From the NCBI GenBank assembly GCA_026417625.1, contig JAOACW010000001.1, positions 1-64,000 on the forward strand: a stretch of DNA of 64,000 nucleotides, written 5' to 3'. Position 1 is the first letter of the stretch, and each line of letters starts with the position of its first letter. Below the pieces are notes generated by a model. That model worked only from the letters and a program-made list of their open reading frames with translations, did no database searches and had not been told where the DNA came from. This document shows positions 1 through 8,170 of this stretch, piece by piece. The position numbers were made by a program, and so were the translations under genes. This stretch comes from Syntrophales bacterium. Its GTDB lineage: Bacteria > Desulfobacterota > Syntrophia > Syntrophales > UBA8958.

Positions 1-477
1 CTTTAGATGACCGGGACACACGATGAGAATCCTCTTTACAAGGTGACGAAGCTTCAATTCTTTGATGATGAGCCCCGCCATGATTGTCTTACCCGCACCG
101 GGATCATCAGCGATAAGAAAACGAATGCGAGGAAGACGCAATACATACCCATACACAGCCTCAATCTGATGAGGCAATGGATCCACCTTGGAAATATTCA
201 TGGCTAGCAAAGGATCGTACAGTGATGCGAAACGGTAGCGCAGGGTTTCCAGAGCGAGGAATACCTTTGCCGGTTCTTCCTTAAACAAACTTTCAGTCTG
301 CAGAATGGTCACCTTCTGAAACTCTTCGAGAGGGATGATCTGATCAATATGAGCCCGATTTTTCCCTGCAGTGACGCCTATGATGCGCACGTACTCATCC
401 AGACGTTCTATATACGTGATCTCAACGGGTTCCGGCCATTGGGGTCCCTTTATTATCGAACCGGGTTTCAAATCCAT
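1..477 (-). CDS. SNF2/DEAD-like helicase, N-terminal part (cut by window edge)
   Basis: The minus strand is open from an ATG at 477 to base 1 and gives 159 residues with no stop. Residues 123-131 read ADDPGAGKT, a Walker A of the SNF2 superfamily, followed by MAG-IIKEL and the strand ILIVCPG, the usual spacing to the next helicase motif. The upstream segment PLPHQIEAVYGY (about 100-111) is a Q-motif-like stretch. Such large ATPases (often about 1000 residues) remodel or translocate on DNA. I recall close N-terminal relatives beside DUF1156-type methyltransferases and DUF499 ATPases in presumed defence clusters, but those neighbours would lie outside this window. The ATG has a very close AGGAAA; an in-frame TTG at 489 with AGGG eight bases before it is an alternative start. 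A promoter and a terminator-like hairpin precede the gene. Confidence 0.85.
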   Translation of the reverse strand, partial: MDLKPGSIIKGPQWPEPVEITYIERLDEYVRIIGVTAGKNRAHIDQIIPLEEFQKVTILQTESLFKEEPAKVFLALETLRYRFASLYDPLLAMNISKVDPLPHQIEAVYGYVLRLPRIRFLIADDPGAGKTIMAGLIIKELKLRHLVKRILIVCPGHLK

Positions 478-509
478 TTTCCTGTCCAAAGACCATTCCC
501 TCAATAAAC

Positions 510-542
510 ACAAAACCCCGTTACTCGTTTAGAGAAACGGGG
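510..542 (-). terminator. Hairpin plus U-run in the helicase leader (possible attenuator)
   Basis: CCCCGTT at 516-522 and AACGGGG at 536-542 pair, and inner CTC/GAG extends the stem across one A-A mismatch, leaving a five-base loop. Read on the minus strand the stem is followed by TTTTGTGTTT. It lies between the candidate promoter and the helicase start, so it could act as a conditional terminator. The T-run is interrupted, so strength is uncertain. Confidence 0.4.
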
Positions 543-555
543 TCCCTGGCTCCAT
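529..555 (-). CDS. Possible leader peptide ORF (8 codons)
   Basis: The minus strand reads MEPGTPFL and stop, with an AAGGAG four bases before the ATG. Its last codons overlap the 5' arm of the hairpin at 510-542, so a ribosome on it would interfere with folding. This is an inference from position only; a chance ORF this short is quite possible. Confidence 0.25.
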   Translation of the reverse strand: MEPGTPFL

Positions 556-621
556 GATTCTCCTTCTTTGTTCGTCGTAAGGATCAAACAATAAAATGAC
601 CGACTGCAAATTTTTTAAAAT

Positions 622-650
622 TTTTTAATGTTACGATGTACAAGTGTCAA
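622..650 (-). promoter_or_regulatory. Candidate sigma-70 promoter for the helicase
   Basis: Perfect TTGACA at 650-645, a 17-base spacer and TAAAAA at 627-622, reading toward the helicase. The predicted leader is about 140 nt and contains the short ORF and hairpin. Confidence 0.45.
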
Positions 651-815
651 GATAAAAGAAGGGACTTACATGGTCTAACTCCTCCTGACCAAAGCCTAAT
701 TCAGGCGCACATGAAGCCCAATGTTCAACCTGATAAAACAAACGGTGTTTTCGTGCCCTTAGGATATAAGATCGGAAAAAGCGGGACTATAGCGGAACAG
801 GATGGAGAGACAATT

Positions 816-846
816 AAAAAGGGCTGTGATGGAAACCCACAACCCC
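816..846 (-). terminator. Rho-independent terminator after tRNA-Pro
   Basis: On the minus strand an eight-pair stem (GGGTTGTG with CACAGCCC, one G-U pair) is followed directly by TTTTT. It starts about ten bases after the tRNA 3' end and reads in the same direction. Confidence 0.75.
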
Positions 847-856
847 TTGATTTCAC

Positions 857-933
<77 letters not shown>

Positions 934-942
934 ACGCTCTAT

Positions 943-971
943 TTTTTACCACCAAGTGATACGTATGTCAA
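943..971 (-). promoter_or_regulatory. Candidate promoter for tRNA-Pro
   Basis: TTGACA at 971-966, a 17-base spacer and TAAAAA at 948-943 put the predicted start within a few bases of the tRNA 5' end at 933. Confidence 0.4.
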
Positions 972-1075
972 TACCCGCAAAAACTTATGCAAATTTCACT
1001 TGCGGTAGAAAGTAAAGCAATTTATATATGGAGCATTTGCAATTCCAGACCACACGGCGGTTTGTATTGAAGCAG

Positions 1076-1669
1076 ATGAACCACAGGTACTCGCTGAGCT
1101 TCATTATTCTTATCCTAACAACCTTTACCCACAACCATTCCGTCATGGCAGATATCTACCGGTACGTAGATCAAAACGGCGTTGTTCATCTAACTAACGT
1201 CCCTACTGATCCTCGAATTAAATACACCCTCGTATACAGGGAAAAAAGGGTTCTTTTCGGGATCAAATCCAAAGATTTGGCCAAGTATGACCACATAATC
1301 AACAAAACGGCGGAAAAGTACAACGTAGACCCGGCCTTAATAAAAGCCATCATCAAGGCAGAATCTAATTTCCAGCCCACGGCAATCTCTCCGAAAGGTG
1401 CCCGTGGGCTGATGCAACTCATGCCCACCACAGCCTCCAACTTCCAGGTCAACGATGTGTTTCACCCGGAGAGCAACATAGAAGGGGGAACAAGGTACCT
1501 CAGGTACCTGATAAAACTCTTTCGCGGAGATCTCACCCTCGCTTTGGCAGCTTATAACGCAGGAGAAAACGCCGTGATAAGACACAACGGTATCCCCCCT
1601 TACAGAGAAACCCAAGATTATGTTCGACGCGTCCTCAATTTTCACAGAACGTACCGTTTCGGGAAGTAA
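1076..1669 (+). CDS. Secreted lytic transglycosylase (DUF4124 plus SLT domain)
   Basis: Counting from the ATG at 1076, residues 1-25 form a signal peptide, 26-45 (DIYRYVDQNG...) match the start of a DUF4124 domain, and about 76-190 form an SLT goose-type lysozyme-like domain. KAESNF carries the likely catalytic Glu96, followed by MQLMP (113-117) and AAYNAGE (158-164), the usual SLT signatures. The enzyme should cleave peptidoglycan glycan strands in the periplasm, making anhydromuropeptides. An upstream in-frame ATG at 1028 would add 16 residues ahead of the signal peptide, so 1076 is preferred; neither start has a clear ribosome site. It is a single gene converging on the amidohydrolase. Confidence 0.88.
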   Translation: MNHRYSLSFIILILTTFTHNHSVMADIYRYVDQNGVVHLTNVPTDPRIKYTLVYREKRVLFGIKSKDLAKYDHIINKTAEKYNVDPALIKAIIKAESNFQPTAISPKGARGLMQLMPTTASNFQVNDVFHPESNIEGGTRYLRYLIKLFRGDLTLALAAYNAGENAVIRHNGIPPYRETQDYVRRVLNFHRTYRFGK

Positions 1670-1672
1670 AAT

Positions 1673-2545
1673 CTAAACCTTAAGTTCCATTACCCGCAGG
1701 GCATTCTCGTAGTAAACCTTCTTCAACACATCGGGCCTATACTCCCCTGCCTCCCAATCACTGAAGAGGCGGTCGTACATAAACCAGGGATGGTCAGAAC
1801 CAAACATGAAACGATCCTGAAGTCTCCCGTTAATTTCCCGATTTATCTCCGGTGGGAAGTAACGGGGTGACCATCCGTGAAGCTCATTAAACACATTCGC
1901 CTTGTGTATCATCACGGCGATCATCTCATTGTGAAACGGCCAAGCACAATGGGCAGCAATAATACGCAATTCTGGAAATAAGGCAGCAACCTGATCAACG
2001 TACGGAATGGGGTTTTCGTACTCGAGCAGAACACCGCCTCCTCCCGGTTTTCCTTGTCCCACAGCCGTCATACCCACGGATAGTTTCACAGTAGCCCTGT
2101 ACTCCACACAGACTTGATAAAGTGGCCAGTACAACTTGTCGTTTACCGGTATGCCCGTAAGAATTGCCCCTGTGTAAATGCCCAGCATGCCGACCTCATT
2201 GATACACCTCTCCAGCTCCCGGGCACCCTGATAACCCAATTGGGGATCAATATCCCCCCAACAACCGAGAATAACATCGGGATACTTCTCCCTGAGGTGT
2301 CCCATGTAGTTGTGCATTTCCCTGATAAGACCCATATCCCTTGTTTTTCTGGCCCATCCCATAGGGCTCATCATAATTGCTTTGACCTCTGCCTTTCTGA
2401 GACCCTCTATGAGTTTCTCTTCCTCCATAAAGACAGATTCCCTCTTAAAAACTTTACGGGCCATCTCCTCAATCTCGTCAGGATTGGGGAAAAACTTCCT
2501 TGCTTCCTTCGTAAATGTTTGTACCTGCAAATCGATCGCTTTCAT
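1673..2545 (-). CDS. Amidohydrolase-family (amidohydro_2) TIM-barrel protein with altered metal motif
   Basis: The 290-residue protein has the family's later motifs: AAHCAWPFHN near residue 195 and MFGSDHPW near 247, the segment that normally supplies the catalytic Asp. The N-terminal strand, usually ID-H-H, reads IDLQVQTF here, so both metal-binding histidines of the HxH pair are glutamines. Family members are hydrolases or decarboxylases, and the change suggests no metal, a different metal site, or a non-hydrolytic activity. Its ATG overlaps the sfsA stop by four bases, so it is translationally coupled and last in the guaA-orphan-sfsA run. Substrate unknown. Confidence 0.75.
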   Translation of the reverse strand: MKAIDLQVQTFTKEARKFFPNPDEIEEMARKVFKRESVFMEEEKLIEGLRKAEVKAIMMSPMGWARKTRDMGLIREMHNYMGHLREKYPDVILGCWGDIDPQLGYQGARELERCINEVGMLGIYTGAILTGIPVNDKLYWPLYQVCVEYRATVKLSVGMTAVGQGKPGGGGVLLEYENPIPYVDQVAALFPELRIIAAHCAWPFHNEMIAVMIHKANVFNELHGWSPRYFPPEINREINGRLQDRFMFGSDHPWFMYDRLFSDWEAGEYRPDVLKKVYYENALRVMELKV

Positions 2546-3744
2546 ACTCTAACACCCCGCAAATTTACGTTTTTCAAAAGTTCCACTAATCTACCCATGC
2601 GGTAGAACAGCAAAAGGTGGATAAACTCCCTATTGATCAAGGGATTTTCTGGGAAATAAAAAAGGTGACTGGAACATGAACAATCGGAGGACCCGAAGCC
2701 AGAAATAGCACTTGCAGCAATACTTCCCAAATTACGGGCAATTTCACATTCCAGGTCCGATTCCGTCCGCACCGGGAGAAGAGAAGAAATCCGCCCCACA
2801 AGTCTTAGATAATCGATGTGCCAGTGAACACGTCCACCTCCTCGGAGATGCCTCCTTAAACGTTGTGAAAGAAATCTCTTCGCAGACCCCACATAAACAT
2901 AGTAACCACGCTTCAATGCCAACCAGCCCAATGCACCCACTTCCACATTCGTATCTCTCTCCACCTTGATAACCACAAGATAGGCTCCACAGTCATGAAA
3001 TTCACTCTCCAGAACAGACCATGGAATTTCTGCTATCCCCACGTGAGATTCGAGGCTCATATCCTCACGCCAATTCAAGGTTAAAGCCCTGTAGAAGATC
3101 TTGTCCTTAAACTTCAGAAAAAGTTCGGCAAATGCCGGGTCAGTGTGATAATCAGGTAAAAAGAAACGGACATGAGGTGAATGAATCAGGAAAAGAACGC
3201 CACACGTATACCCCCAAGATACGTATCCTGCCAGTTCTTCTAGATGCCTTTGCCCCCTTAAGGTAACAGCGTCAGGGAACATCGCAACGGGAGGATCGAA
3301 CAAAGTACAAGACTTGACTTCCAAAAGAACCTCCCCGCGAGGGGATGAAAGTAGAAAATCAAACCTCCTTCTTCCAAACGTGTACTCCCGTGCCACAATT
3401 CTCGTATTTTCAAAATCGGGAATCATACCTCTCTGGATCAAAAAATGAGCAACATCATTCGTCTTTACCGTGTGCAGAAGAACATTAACGCCATTTCTCT
3501 TAACTGCTACAGCCACAAATCCTGTTTTCACATTTTGCGAAGCATTACTTACGAGCTTCAATTCGCTCCCGGGGATCAAAAGCTCGAGGAGGCGCCCAGG
3601 ATTTGGTAAATGTGCCCTAACAGTTTTCCCTTCCCACTCACATTCCACGAGAAACCGATTCAGTCGGCGCAAAAAACGGGCATTGAGGAGATCCTTGAAG
3701 AGAGGCTCTTGAAAAAGATCGATGCCTTCGCTGCTTATAACCAA
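2542..3744 (-). CDS. sfsA: SfsA-family nuclease fused to a DUF123 (GIY-YIG-like) domain
   Basis: Residues 1 to about 235 match SfsA: NPGRLLELLIPGSEL, HTVKTNDVAHFLI, RFDFLL and LLEVKSCTL, the PD-(D/E)xK-like set, then AMFPDAVTLRGQRHL. Residues about 250-370 match DUF123: KRGYYVYVGSA, RLRRHLR and HWHIDYL. SfsA was named from sugar-fermentation effects in E. coli and resembles a nuclease; DUF123 resembles the GIY-YIG fold. The combination suggests a nucleic-acid enzyme with two nuclease-like folds, but activity is not established. The start is a TTG at 3744, 13 bases after the stop of the upstream gene, with a poor ribosome site. Four-base overlap with the amidohydrolase gene. Confidence 0.85.
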   Translation of the reverse strand: MVISSEGIDLFQEPLFKDLLNARFLRRLNRFLVECEWEGKTVRAHLPNPGRLLELLIPGSELKLVSNASQNVKTGFVAVAVKRNGVNVLLHTVKTNDVAHFLIQRGMIPDFENTRIVAREYTFGRRRFDFLLSSPRGEVLLEVKSCTLFDPPVAMFPDAVTLRGQRHLEELAGYVSWGYTCGVLFLIHSPHVRFFLPDYHTDPAFAELFLKFKDKIFYRALTLNWREDMSLESHVGIAEIPWSVLESEFHDCGAYLVVIKVERDTNVEVGALGWLALKRGYYVYVGSAKRFLSQRLRRHLRGGGRVHWHIDYLRLVGRISSLLPVRTESDLECEIARNLGSIAASAISGFGSSDCSCSSHLFYFPENPLINREFIHLLLFYRMGRLVELLKNVNLRGVRV

Positions 3745-3757
3745 AAAATCAACCCAC

Positions 3758-4114
3758 TTACGGCTGGCGGAGGGTCTTATCCTTACCAGAGGGCAATGGC
3801 AAGAGACTCAAAAAAGACTTAAACACAAATTCCAGATGGGAAAATAGGGCCTTCTGCATCTCACCGACAAACCGATGATAGACATCCCCTTCCATGACAC
3901 CCACGAATTTCTCGTCTTTGAATTTTCCGTTCTGGAAACTCTTTTCCTCTATATTTATATGGGTTTTTCCGTCTCTGAGAGATACCTCTCTCTTACTGTA
4001 CCAGAAACTGATAAACGGATTGAAACTCAGAAAATTTGCCGGCGCAAAAAGGTCACCCTCTTCCATCCCAGCTGGAAAAACTTTTTTCTTTTCCACAGGT
4101 TCCCTCGTGGACAT
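3758..4114 (-). CDS. Uncharacterised 118-residue protein
   Basis: I do not recognise this family. The ATG at 4114 has a strong AAGGAGG five bases upstream, which supports expression. The protein has no signal peptide or clear membrane segment. The N-terminal half is charged, the middle carries aromatic residues (FLSFNPFISFWY), and the C-terminal part is an amphipathic stretch rich in Phe and Leu. It sits 65 bases after guaA and 13 bases before sfsA on the same strand, so it is probably cotranscribed with both. Function unknown. Confidence 0.6.
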   Translation of the reverse strand: MSTREPVEKKKVFPAGMEEGDLFAPANFLSFNPFISFWYSKREVSLRDGKTHINIEEKSFQNGKFKDEKFVGVMEGDVYHRFVGEMQKALFSHLEFVFKSFLSLLPLPSGKDKTLRQP

Positions 4115-4179
4115 AAAACCTCCTTGAATTCTATATCTTTACAACAAGTTTGAAAAATTTGCAAACCACCACAAATATT

Positions 4180-5709
4180 TCATTCCCACTCAATAGTACT
4201 CGGTGGTTTGGAACTCAGATCGTAAACCACCCTATTCACACCTGGAACTTCATTTATTATTCTGTTCGCAATACTCCCCAGCACCTCATAGGGTAATCTC
4301 GCCCAATCAGCAGTCATAGCATCTTCACTCGTCACTGCCCTGATGGCAATTATATTTTCATACGTTCGTCTATCACCCATAATTCCCACAGTTTTAACCG
4401 GAAGCAGCACCGCAAAGGATTGCCATAAGTTCCTGTACAATCCCGCCCTCTTTATCTCGTCCAAAAGTATTCTATCAGCCTTCCGGAGCACAGAAAGGCG
4501 CCTTTCCGTAACTTCCCCTATAATGCGAACGGCAAGACCAGGACCCGGAAACGGTTGGCGCCATATCATGTCCTCTGGTAAACCTAACTCCAAACCTAGC
4601 TGTCTAACTTCGTCTTTAAAGAGAAATCTAAGAGGCTCGATCAATCTGAGTTTCATCTTTTTGGGAAGTCCACCCACATTGTGATGAGACTTTATAACGG
4701 CACTGGGTCCCCCAAAGGCTGATCTTGACTCTATAACATCGGGATAAAGTGTACCCTGCGCGAGAAAGGCGATCCCCTTCACCTTTCTCGCCTCTTCCTC
4801 GAATATTTCCACGAACGTACTCCCAATTATCTTCCTCTTCCTTTCAGGGTCCTTAACTCCCCGGAGTCTTTTTAGAAAGACTCTACCCTTCTTTAGAAAA
4901 CGTACCTTTATGTGGAGATTCCGTTGATAAATCTCCCGTATTCTCTTCATTTCCCCTTCACGCATGAGACCATTATCGATAAACACAGGTATCAGTCTAT
5001 CACCAATGGCCCTGTGTATTATCACGGCAGCAACAGTCGAATCTACCCCACCACTGATACCCATGATAACCTTTCGATCTCCCACCTGTTCGCGTATATC
5101 CTTCACAGTTTGGTCAACAAATGATTTTAGCGACCATTCTCTACGGCAACCGCAAACAGAAAAAAGAAAATTCTCAATCATTTTTTTCCCATAAGCGGTA
5201 TGGGCCACCTCAGGATGGAACTGCAATCCATAGAGACGCCTTTTAACGTCCGCGGCAGCCGCTATCTCTGTATTCTCTGTGGATGCGGAAATCTCAAAAC
5301 CTTCTGGCAATTCTACAATCGTATCACCGTGACTCATCCAGCACTGACTTTCAGAAGGCACACCTTCGAATACACCAGCCCCATTTTTAACCCTGAGCAA
5401 GGCAAAACCATACTCTCGCTTCTTCGCTGGCACAACCTTACCCCCCAGTGAAGCAACCATGAACTGAAATCCGTAGCAGATACCCAAAACAGGTATTCCG
5501 AGTTCAAAAATCTTGGGATGAACACTCGGGCTTGAGTCTTCATAAACACTGGCCGGCCCACCAGAGAGTATAATGCCCTCCGGATTCGTCTCTTCTATCT
5601 TGCTGAGGGCAATATCAGGGGGCTCCACTGTGGAAAACACTCCCAATTCTCTCACTCTCCGCGCGATAAGTTGGTTGTACTGCGAACCGAAATCGACGAT
5701 GATAATCAA
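4180..5709 (-). CDS. guaA: GMP synthase (glutamine-hydrolysing)
   Basis: Converts XMP to GMP using ATP and glutamine, the last step of guanine nucleotide synthesis. The 509-residue length is typical. The class I glutamine amidotransferase domain has the nucleophile Cys78 in LGICYGFQ and FHPEVAHT near 168. The ATP pyrophosphatase domain has GISGGVDST near 219. The C-terminal dimerisation domain ends in STIEWE, the canonical GuaA tail. The start is TTG at 5709 with GGAGG seven bases upstream; no ATG is available. Likely first gene of a minus-strand operon, with a promoter overlapping the divergent promoter of the secreted-protein pair. Confidence 0.98.
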   Translation of the reverse strand: MIIIVDFGSQYNQLIARRVRELGVFSTVEPPDIALSKIEETNPEGIILSGGPASVYEDSSPSVHPKIFELGIPVLGICYGFQFMVASLGGKVVPAKKREYGFALLRVKNGAGVFEGVPSESQCWMSHGDTIVELPEGFEISASTENTEIAAAADVKRRLYGLQFHPEVAHTAYGKKMIENFLFSVCGCRREWSLKSFVDQTVKDIREQVGDRKVIMGISGGVDSTVAAVIIHRAIGDRLIPVFIDNGLMREGEMKRIREIYQRNLHIKVRFLKKGRVFLKRLRGVKDPERKRKIIGSTFVEIFEEEARKVKGIAFLAQGTLYPDVIESRSAFGGPSAVIKSHHNVGGLPKKMKLRLIEPLRFLFKDEVRQLGLELGLPEDMIWRQPFPGPGLAVRIIGEVTERRLSVLRKADRILLDEIKRAGLYRNLWQSFAVLLPVKTVGIMGDRRTYENIIAIRAVTSEDAMTADWARLPYEVLGSIANRIINEVPGVNRVVYDLSSKPPSTIEWE

Positions 5710-5754
5710 AGAAAAACCTCCAGTTTACCCTTTGTTACATTACCAGAATTTAGC

Positions 5755-5783
5755 TTTACAAAGTCTACTAAATAACATATGTA
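5755..5783 (+). promoter_or_regulatory. Candidate promoter for the FlgT/CsgG-like operon
   Basis: TTTACA at 5755-5760, a 17-base spacer and TATGTA at 5778-5783; predicted start near 5790, leaving a leader of about 24 bases to the ATG at 5814. It overlaps the opposing guaA promoter. Confidence 0.4.
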
Positions 5784-5790
5784 GAGTCAA
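5762..5790 (-). promoter_or_regulatory. Candidate guaA promoter
   Basis: TTGACT at 5790-5785, a 17-base spacer and TAGACT at 5767-5762 on the minus strand. The predicted leader to the TTG start is about 45 bases and contains the GGAGG site. Confidence 0.4.
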
Positions 5791-5813
5791 AATCATTTTT
5801 AGATGGTCTTTCC

Positions 5814-6962
5814 ATGAAGAATCGATTTATTTTATCTATCATATTGATCGCATTCTTTTTAACCCCCTCAACAGCATTACCCCAGCTCCAGTGCGTGGAT
5901 GCCAAAGGGGAAGCAACCATTAAAGACAATGATACTCCCTCCGCACGCTTAGAAGCAATTGCCCGGGCAAAATGGGACGCCATTGAGAAAACCGTTGGGG
6001 TAGACGTTAGTGCGGGAAGTTTTGTGTCGAACTTTACCCTTATTGAAGATGTGATGAAAACCCAGGTTGGGGGTGCTATTAAAAACTTCAGTGTAAAAGG
6101 GGAAAGTATCAAGGATGGAATTATAACGGTAAACATAACAGCCTGCGTTGAACCCAAAAAGGCAAAAGATGCAATTACCACTGACTTATCATTGAACAGT
6201 GGTGTTGCCGTTTTCATTCCCGCCAGAAAACCTTCTAAGGAAGGCATAAGTGATGAATACGAAGAAACTAACATTCTAACGGAATCCCTCATAGAAAAAC
6301 TCACAGAACAACATTACAGAGTTATCGATGTAGCACCCACTCATGCGGCGGATGCGAGAGAAATTGAGAATGCGGTGCGCACGGGGAGAACACTTTCAGT
6401 GCGCAGTCTCATGTACAAATTCCTGTCGAACATTTTAATTATCGGAAAGACGGACTATACCGTCTCCACAAAGAAGGGAGAAGACATAGGTTATGGACTT
6501 TCCATGCCTTTTAATAACGTCACAGTCCGCCTAACCTATAGAATTGTGGCCCGGAACAACAAAACGGGTAACACAGAAATTCTAACAGCAGGCACTGAGC
6601 AGGGAAAAGGTTTGCATGCCAACCTCGAAGATGCCGCTGCCATAGCTCTTAGGGATGTGGCCGAAAAGGTAACACCAAAAATCCTCGATAAAATTGCCTC
6701 TTACCTACAGGAGAATACCAAAAGGATCAGGGTTAAAGTTGAAGGTGTAAAGGACCTTGATACAAATATGGAAGTAAAATCATTACTCCAGAATGTCGTT
6801 TGGGTTTCGGAAGTGGAAGAAACAGCCATGGGAGAGTATATCGTATCATACCCTGAAAAAACTATTTACCTCGCGAACAGTTTACAGCAGCAGGGAGACT
6901 TTAGTGTAACCCACTTCACACCCTATGCCCTGACATTGAAATACAAAAAAGGGGGAAACTGA
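5814..6962 (+). CDS. Secreted FlgT-like protein
   Basis: A signal peptide occupies about residues 1-23. The following GEATIKDNDTPSARLEAIARA pattern (alternating strand, then a helix running through conserved Ala positions) is typical of the N-terminal domain of flagellar assembly protein T and related LPP20-like proteins. The middle part (about 115-290) is alpha/beta, and the C-terminal IRVKVEGV-DLDTNMEVKSLL segment is a second small domain. No flagellar gene is present in the window, so the flagellar role of FlgT should not be transferred. It is two bases upstream of the CsgG-like lipoprotein gene, implying joint expression and probably a shared periplasmic complex (inference). Confidence 0.62.
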   Translation: MKNRFILSIILIAFFLTPSTALPQLQCVDAKGEATIKDNDTPSARLEAIARAKWDAIEKTVGVDVSAGSFVSNFTLIEDVMKTQVGGAIKNFSVKGESIKDGIITVNITACVEPKKAKDAITTDLSLNSGVAVFIPARKPSKEGISDEYEETNILTESLIEKLTEQHYRVIDVAPTHAADAREIENAVRTGRTLSVRSLMYKFLSNILIIGKTDYTVSTKKGEDIGYGLSMPFNNVTVRLTYRIVARNNKTGNTEILTAGTEQGKGLHANLEDAAAIALRDVAEKVTPKILDKIASYLQENTKRIRVKVEGVKDLDTNMEVKSLLQNVVWVSEVEETAMGEYIVSYPEKTIYLANSLQQQGDFSVTHFTPYALTLKYKKGGN

Positions 6963-6964
6963 AC

Positions 6965-8152
6965 ATGAAGGAAAAAACTTTCGTTGGCATCCTTGCCCTT
7001 TTGTTTTTGGCAGGCTGTGCCACTGCACCGAAGGTGGATCTAACTACCTTTGTTACGGATCCCACACCTAAGGTGAATATTCCATCAATATGCAAACCCC
7101 TATATGATACACCTTTGCCTCTCGTAGCCGTGGTAAACTTTACCAATAACACCACCTTTGATTACGCTAGTGTGGTTCAAAGTCAAATGCAAGGAACAAG
7201 GGACAGAACCGCTGTCGGTGGTGCTGCTGTAGGTGTGGTACCCGGGGCAGCTGGTGTCGTTTGGGGGAAAAAGGAAAAGGAGAACTACCAGGCGAGTGCT
7301 GAAACCATATCCCGGCAAGTAAACGCCAAACTGTCAGAAAGCATCGAAGATGGGGTCATGGATGAGATTGTCAATATGGGTGGTGCCAAGGTGTTCACCC
7401 GTAAGGAAATGGAGAAGATATTCTCAGAACATAAATTTCAACAGTCAGGATTGGTGGATGATTCTACGATAATTCGCCTGGGAAAACTGAAAGGCGTAAA
7501 ATACATCATTACTGGCTCAGTCAATAACGTGGATATCAAATGGGTTACTCATGAATCCGCCCGACGTGGTCTTACGAAAGGAACGGGCAGTGTGGTGGTG
7601 GATCTTTTGGGCACAGCAGCTGCAGCTGCACTTGAAACCCAGGAAGGTTGGAACTTGGGCACTGAAATTACTGTAAGGATCCTCGATGTCGAAAGTGGTG
7701 AAGTGGTATTCTCCAAAAAGTTGGCAGGCAGGTACGTCATAGGGAAAACACCTACCCTTACTTTTGACGCCATCATCGGGGCCATAAAAAAGGCCGCGGG
7801 CAACAGCCTACAGAACGCCCGTCCAGAGCTTTCAAAGTACTTCCCCTTAAAGGGCTATATAACTTTGGTTAAAAGAAGCGCCGATGGGAAAGAAAAGGCA
7901 GTGAGGGTTAACATAGGCGAAAAGGCAGGACTGAAACCCGGACATGAGCTATACGTTTACAACTTCGAAGAAGTTGTAGACCCAATGTCAGGTAAAAAAG
8001 AATGCGACGTTCAGAGATTACCACTAGTCCTCCAGGTATCAGCCGATCAGTTGCAGCAGAATGCGGCATGGGCCCTCGTTAAGGCGGAAAAACCAGAACT
8101 ACTAAATCTTGTGAAAGTTGGACAGCTCGTAGAAAGAAAACCTATTCGCTAG
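6965..8152 (+). CDS. CsgG-like outer-membrane lipoprotein with FlgT-like C-terminus
   Basis: MKEKTFVGILALLFLAGC is a lipoprotein signal with the lipid Cys at residue 18; the next residues (Ala, Thr) favour outer-membrane sorting. The central region has the CsgG/TolB-N-like fold: LVAVVNFTNN, then a long helix with SRQVNAKLSESI, KVFTRKEMEKIF, LKGVKYIITGSV and EITVRILDVESGEVVF. A Gly/Ala/Val-rich hydrophobic stretch (about residues 80-100) may help form a membrane hairpin. The last 100 residues (YITLVKR, KAGLKPGHELYVY, WALVKAE) resemble the C-terminal domain of FlgT. CsgG itself is the curli secretion pore, but no curlin or CsgEF is nearby. Substrate unknown. Confidence 0.68.
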   Translation: MKEKTFVGILALLFLAGCATAPKVDLTTFVTDPTPKVNIPSICKPLYDTPLPLVAVVNFTNNTTFDYASVVQSQMQGTRDRTAVGGAAVGVVPGAAGVVWGKKEKENYQASAETISRQVNAKLSESIEDGVMDEIVNMGGAKVFTRKEMEKIFSEHKFQQSGLVDDSTIIRLGKLKGVKYIITGSVNNVDIKWVTHESARRGLTKGTGSVVVDLLGTAAAAALETQEGWNLGTEITVRILDVESGEVVFSKKLAGRYVIGKTPTLTFDAIIGAIKKAAGNSLQNARPELSKYFPLKGYITLVKRSADGKEKAVRVNIGEKAGLKPGHELYVYNFEEVVDPMSGKKECDVQRLPLVLQVSADQLQQNAAWALVKAEKPELLNLVKVGQLVERKPIR

Positions 8153-8170
8153 TCAAGAGTCTTTCGTCTA

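Larger units (their letters stand above)
478..856. other. Gene-poor stretch between helicase and tRNA-Pro
   Basis: This stretch holds no convincing protein gene. It contains, on the minus strand, the tRNA-Pro terminator, a promoter-like sequence, a possible eight-codon leader ORF and a terminator-like hairpin, each listed separately. Bases 651-815 show nothing I can assign. Confidence 0.6.

Noticed and set aside
651-680. AGGAGG followed by ATG and an immediate stop on the minus strand
   Set aside because: A minimal start-stop ORF just upstream of the helicase promoter, so it is not in the mapped leader; probably chance.
5768-6304. 178-codon ORF antisense to the FlgT-like gene
   Set aside because: The sense frame has a signal peptide and domain pattern; the antisense frame has none.
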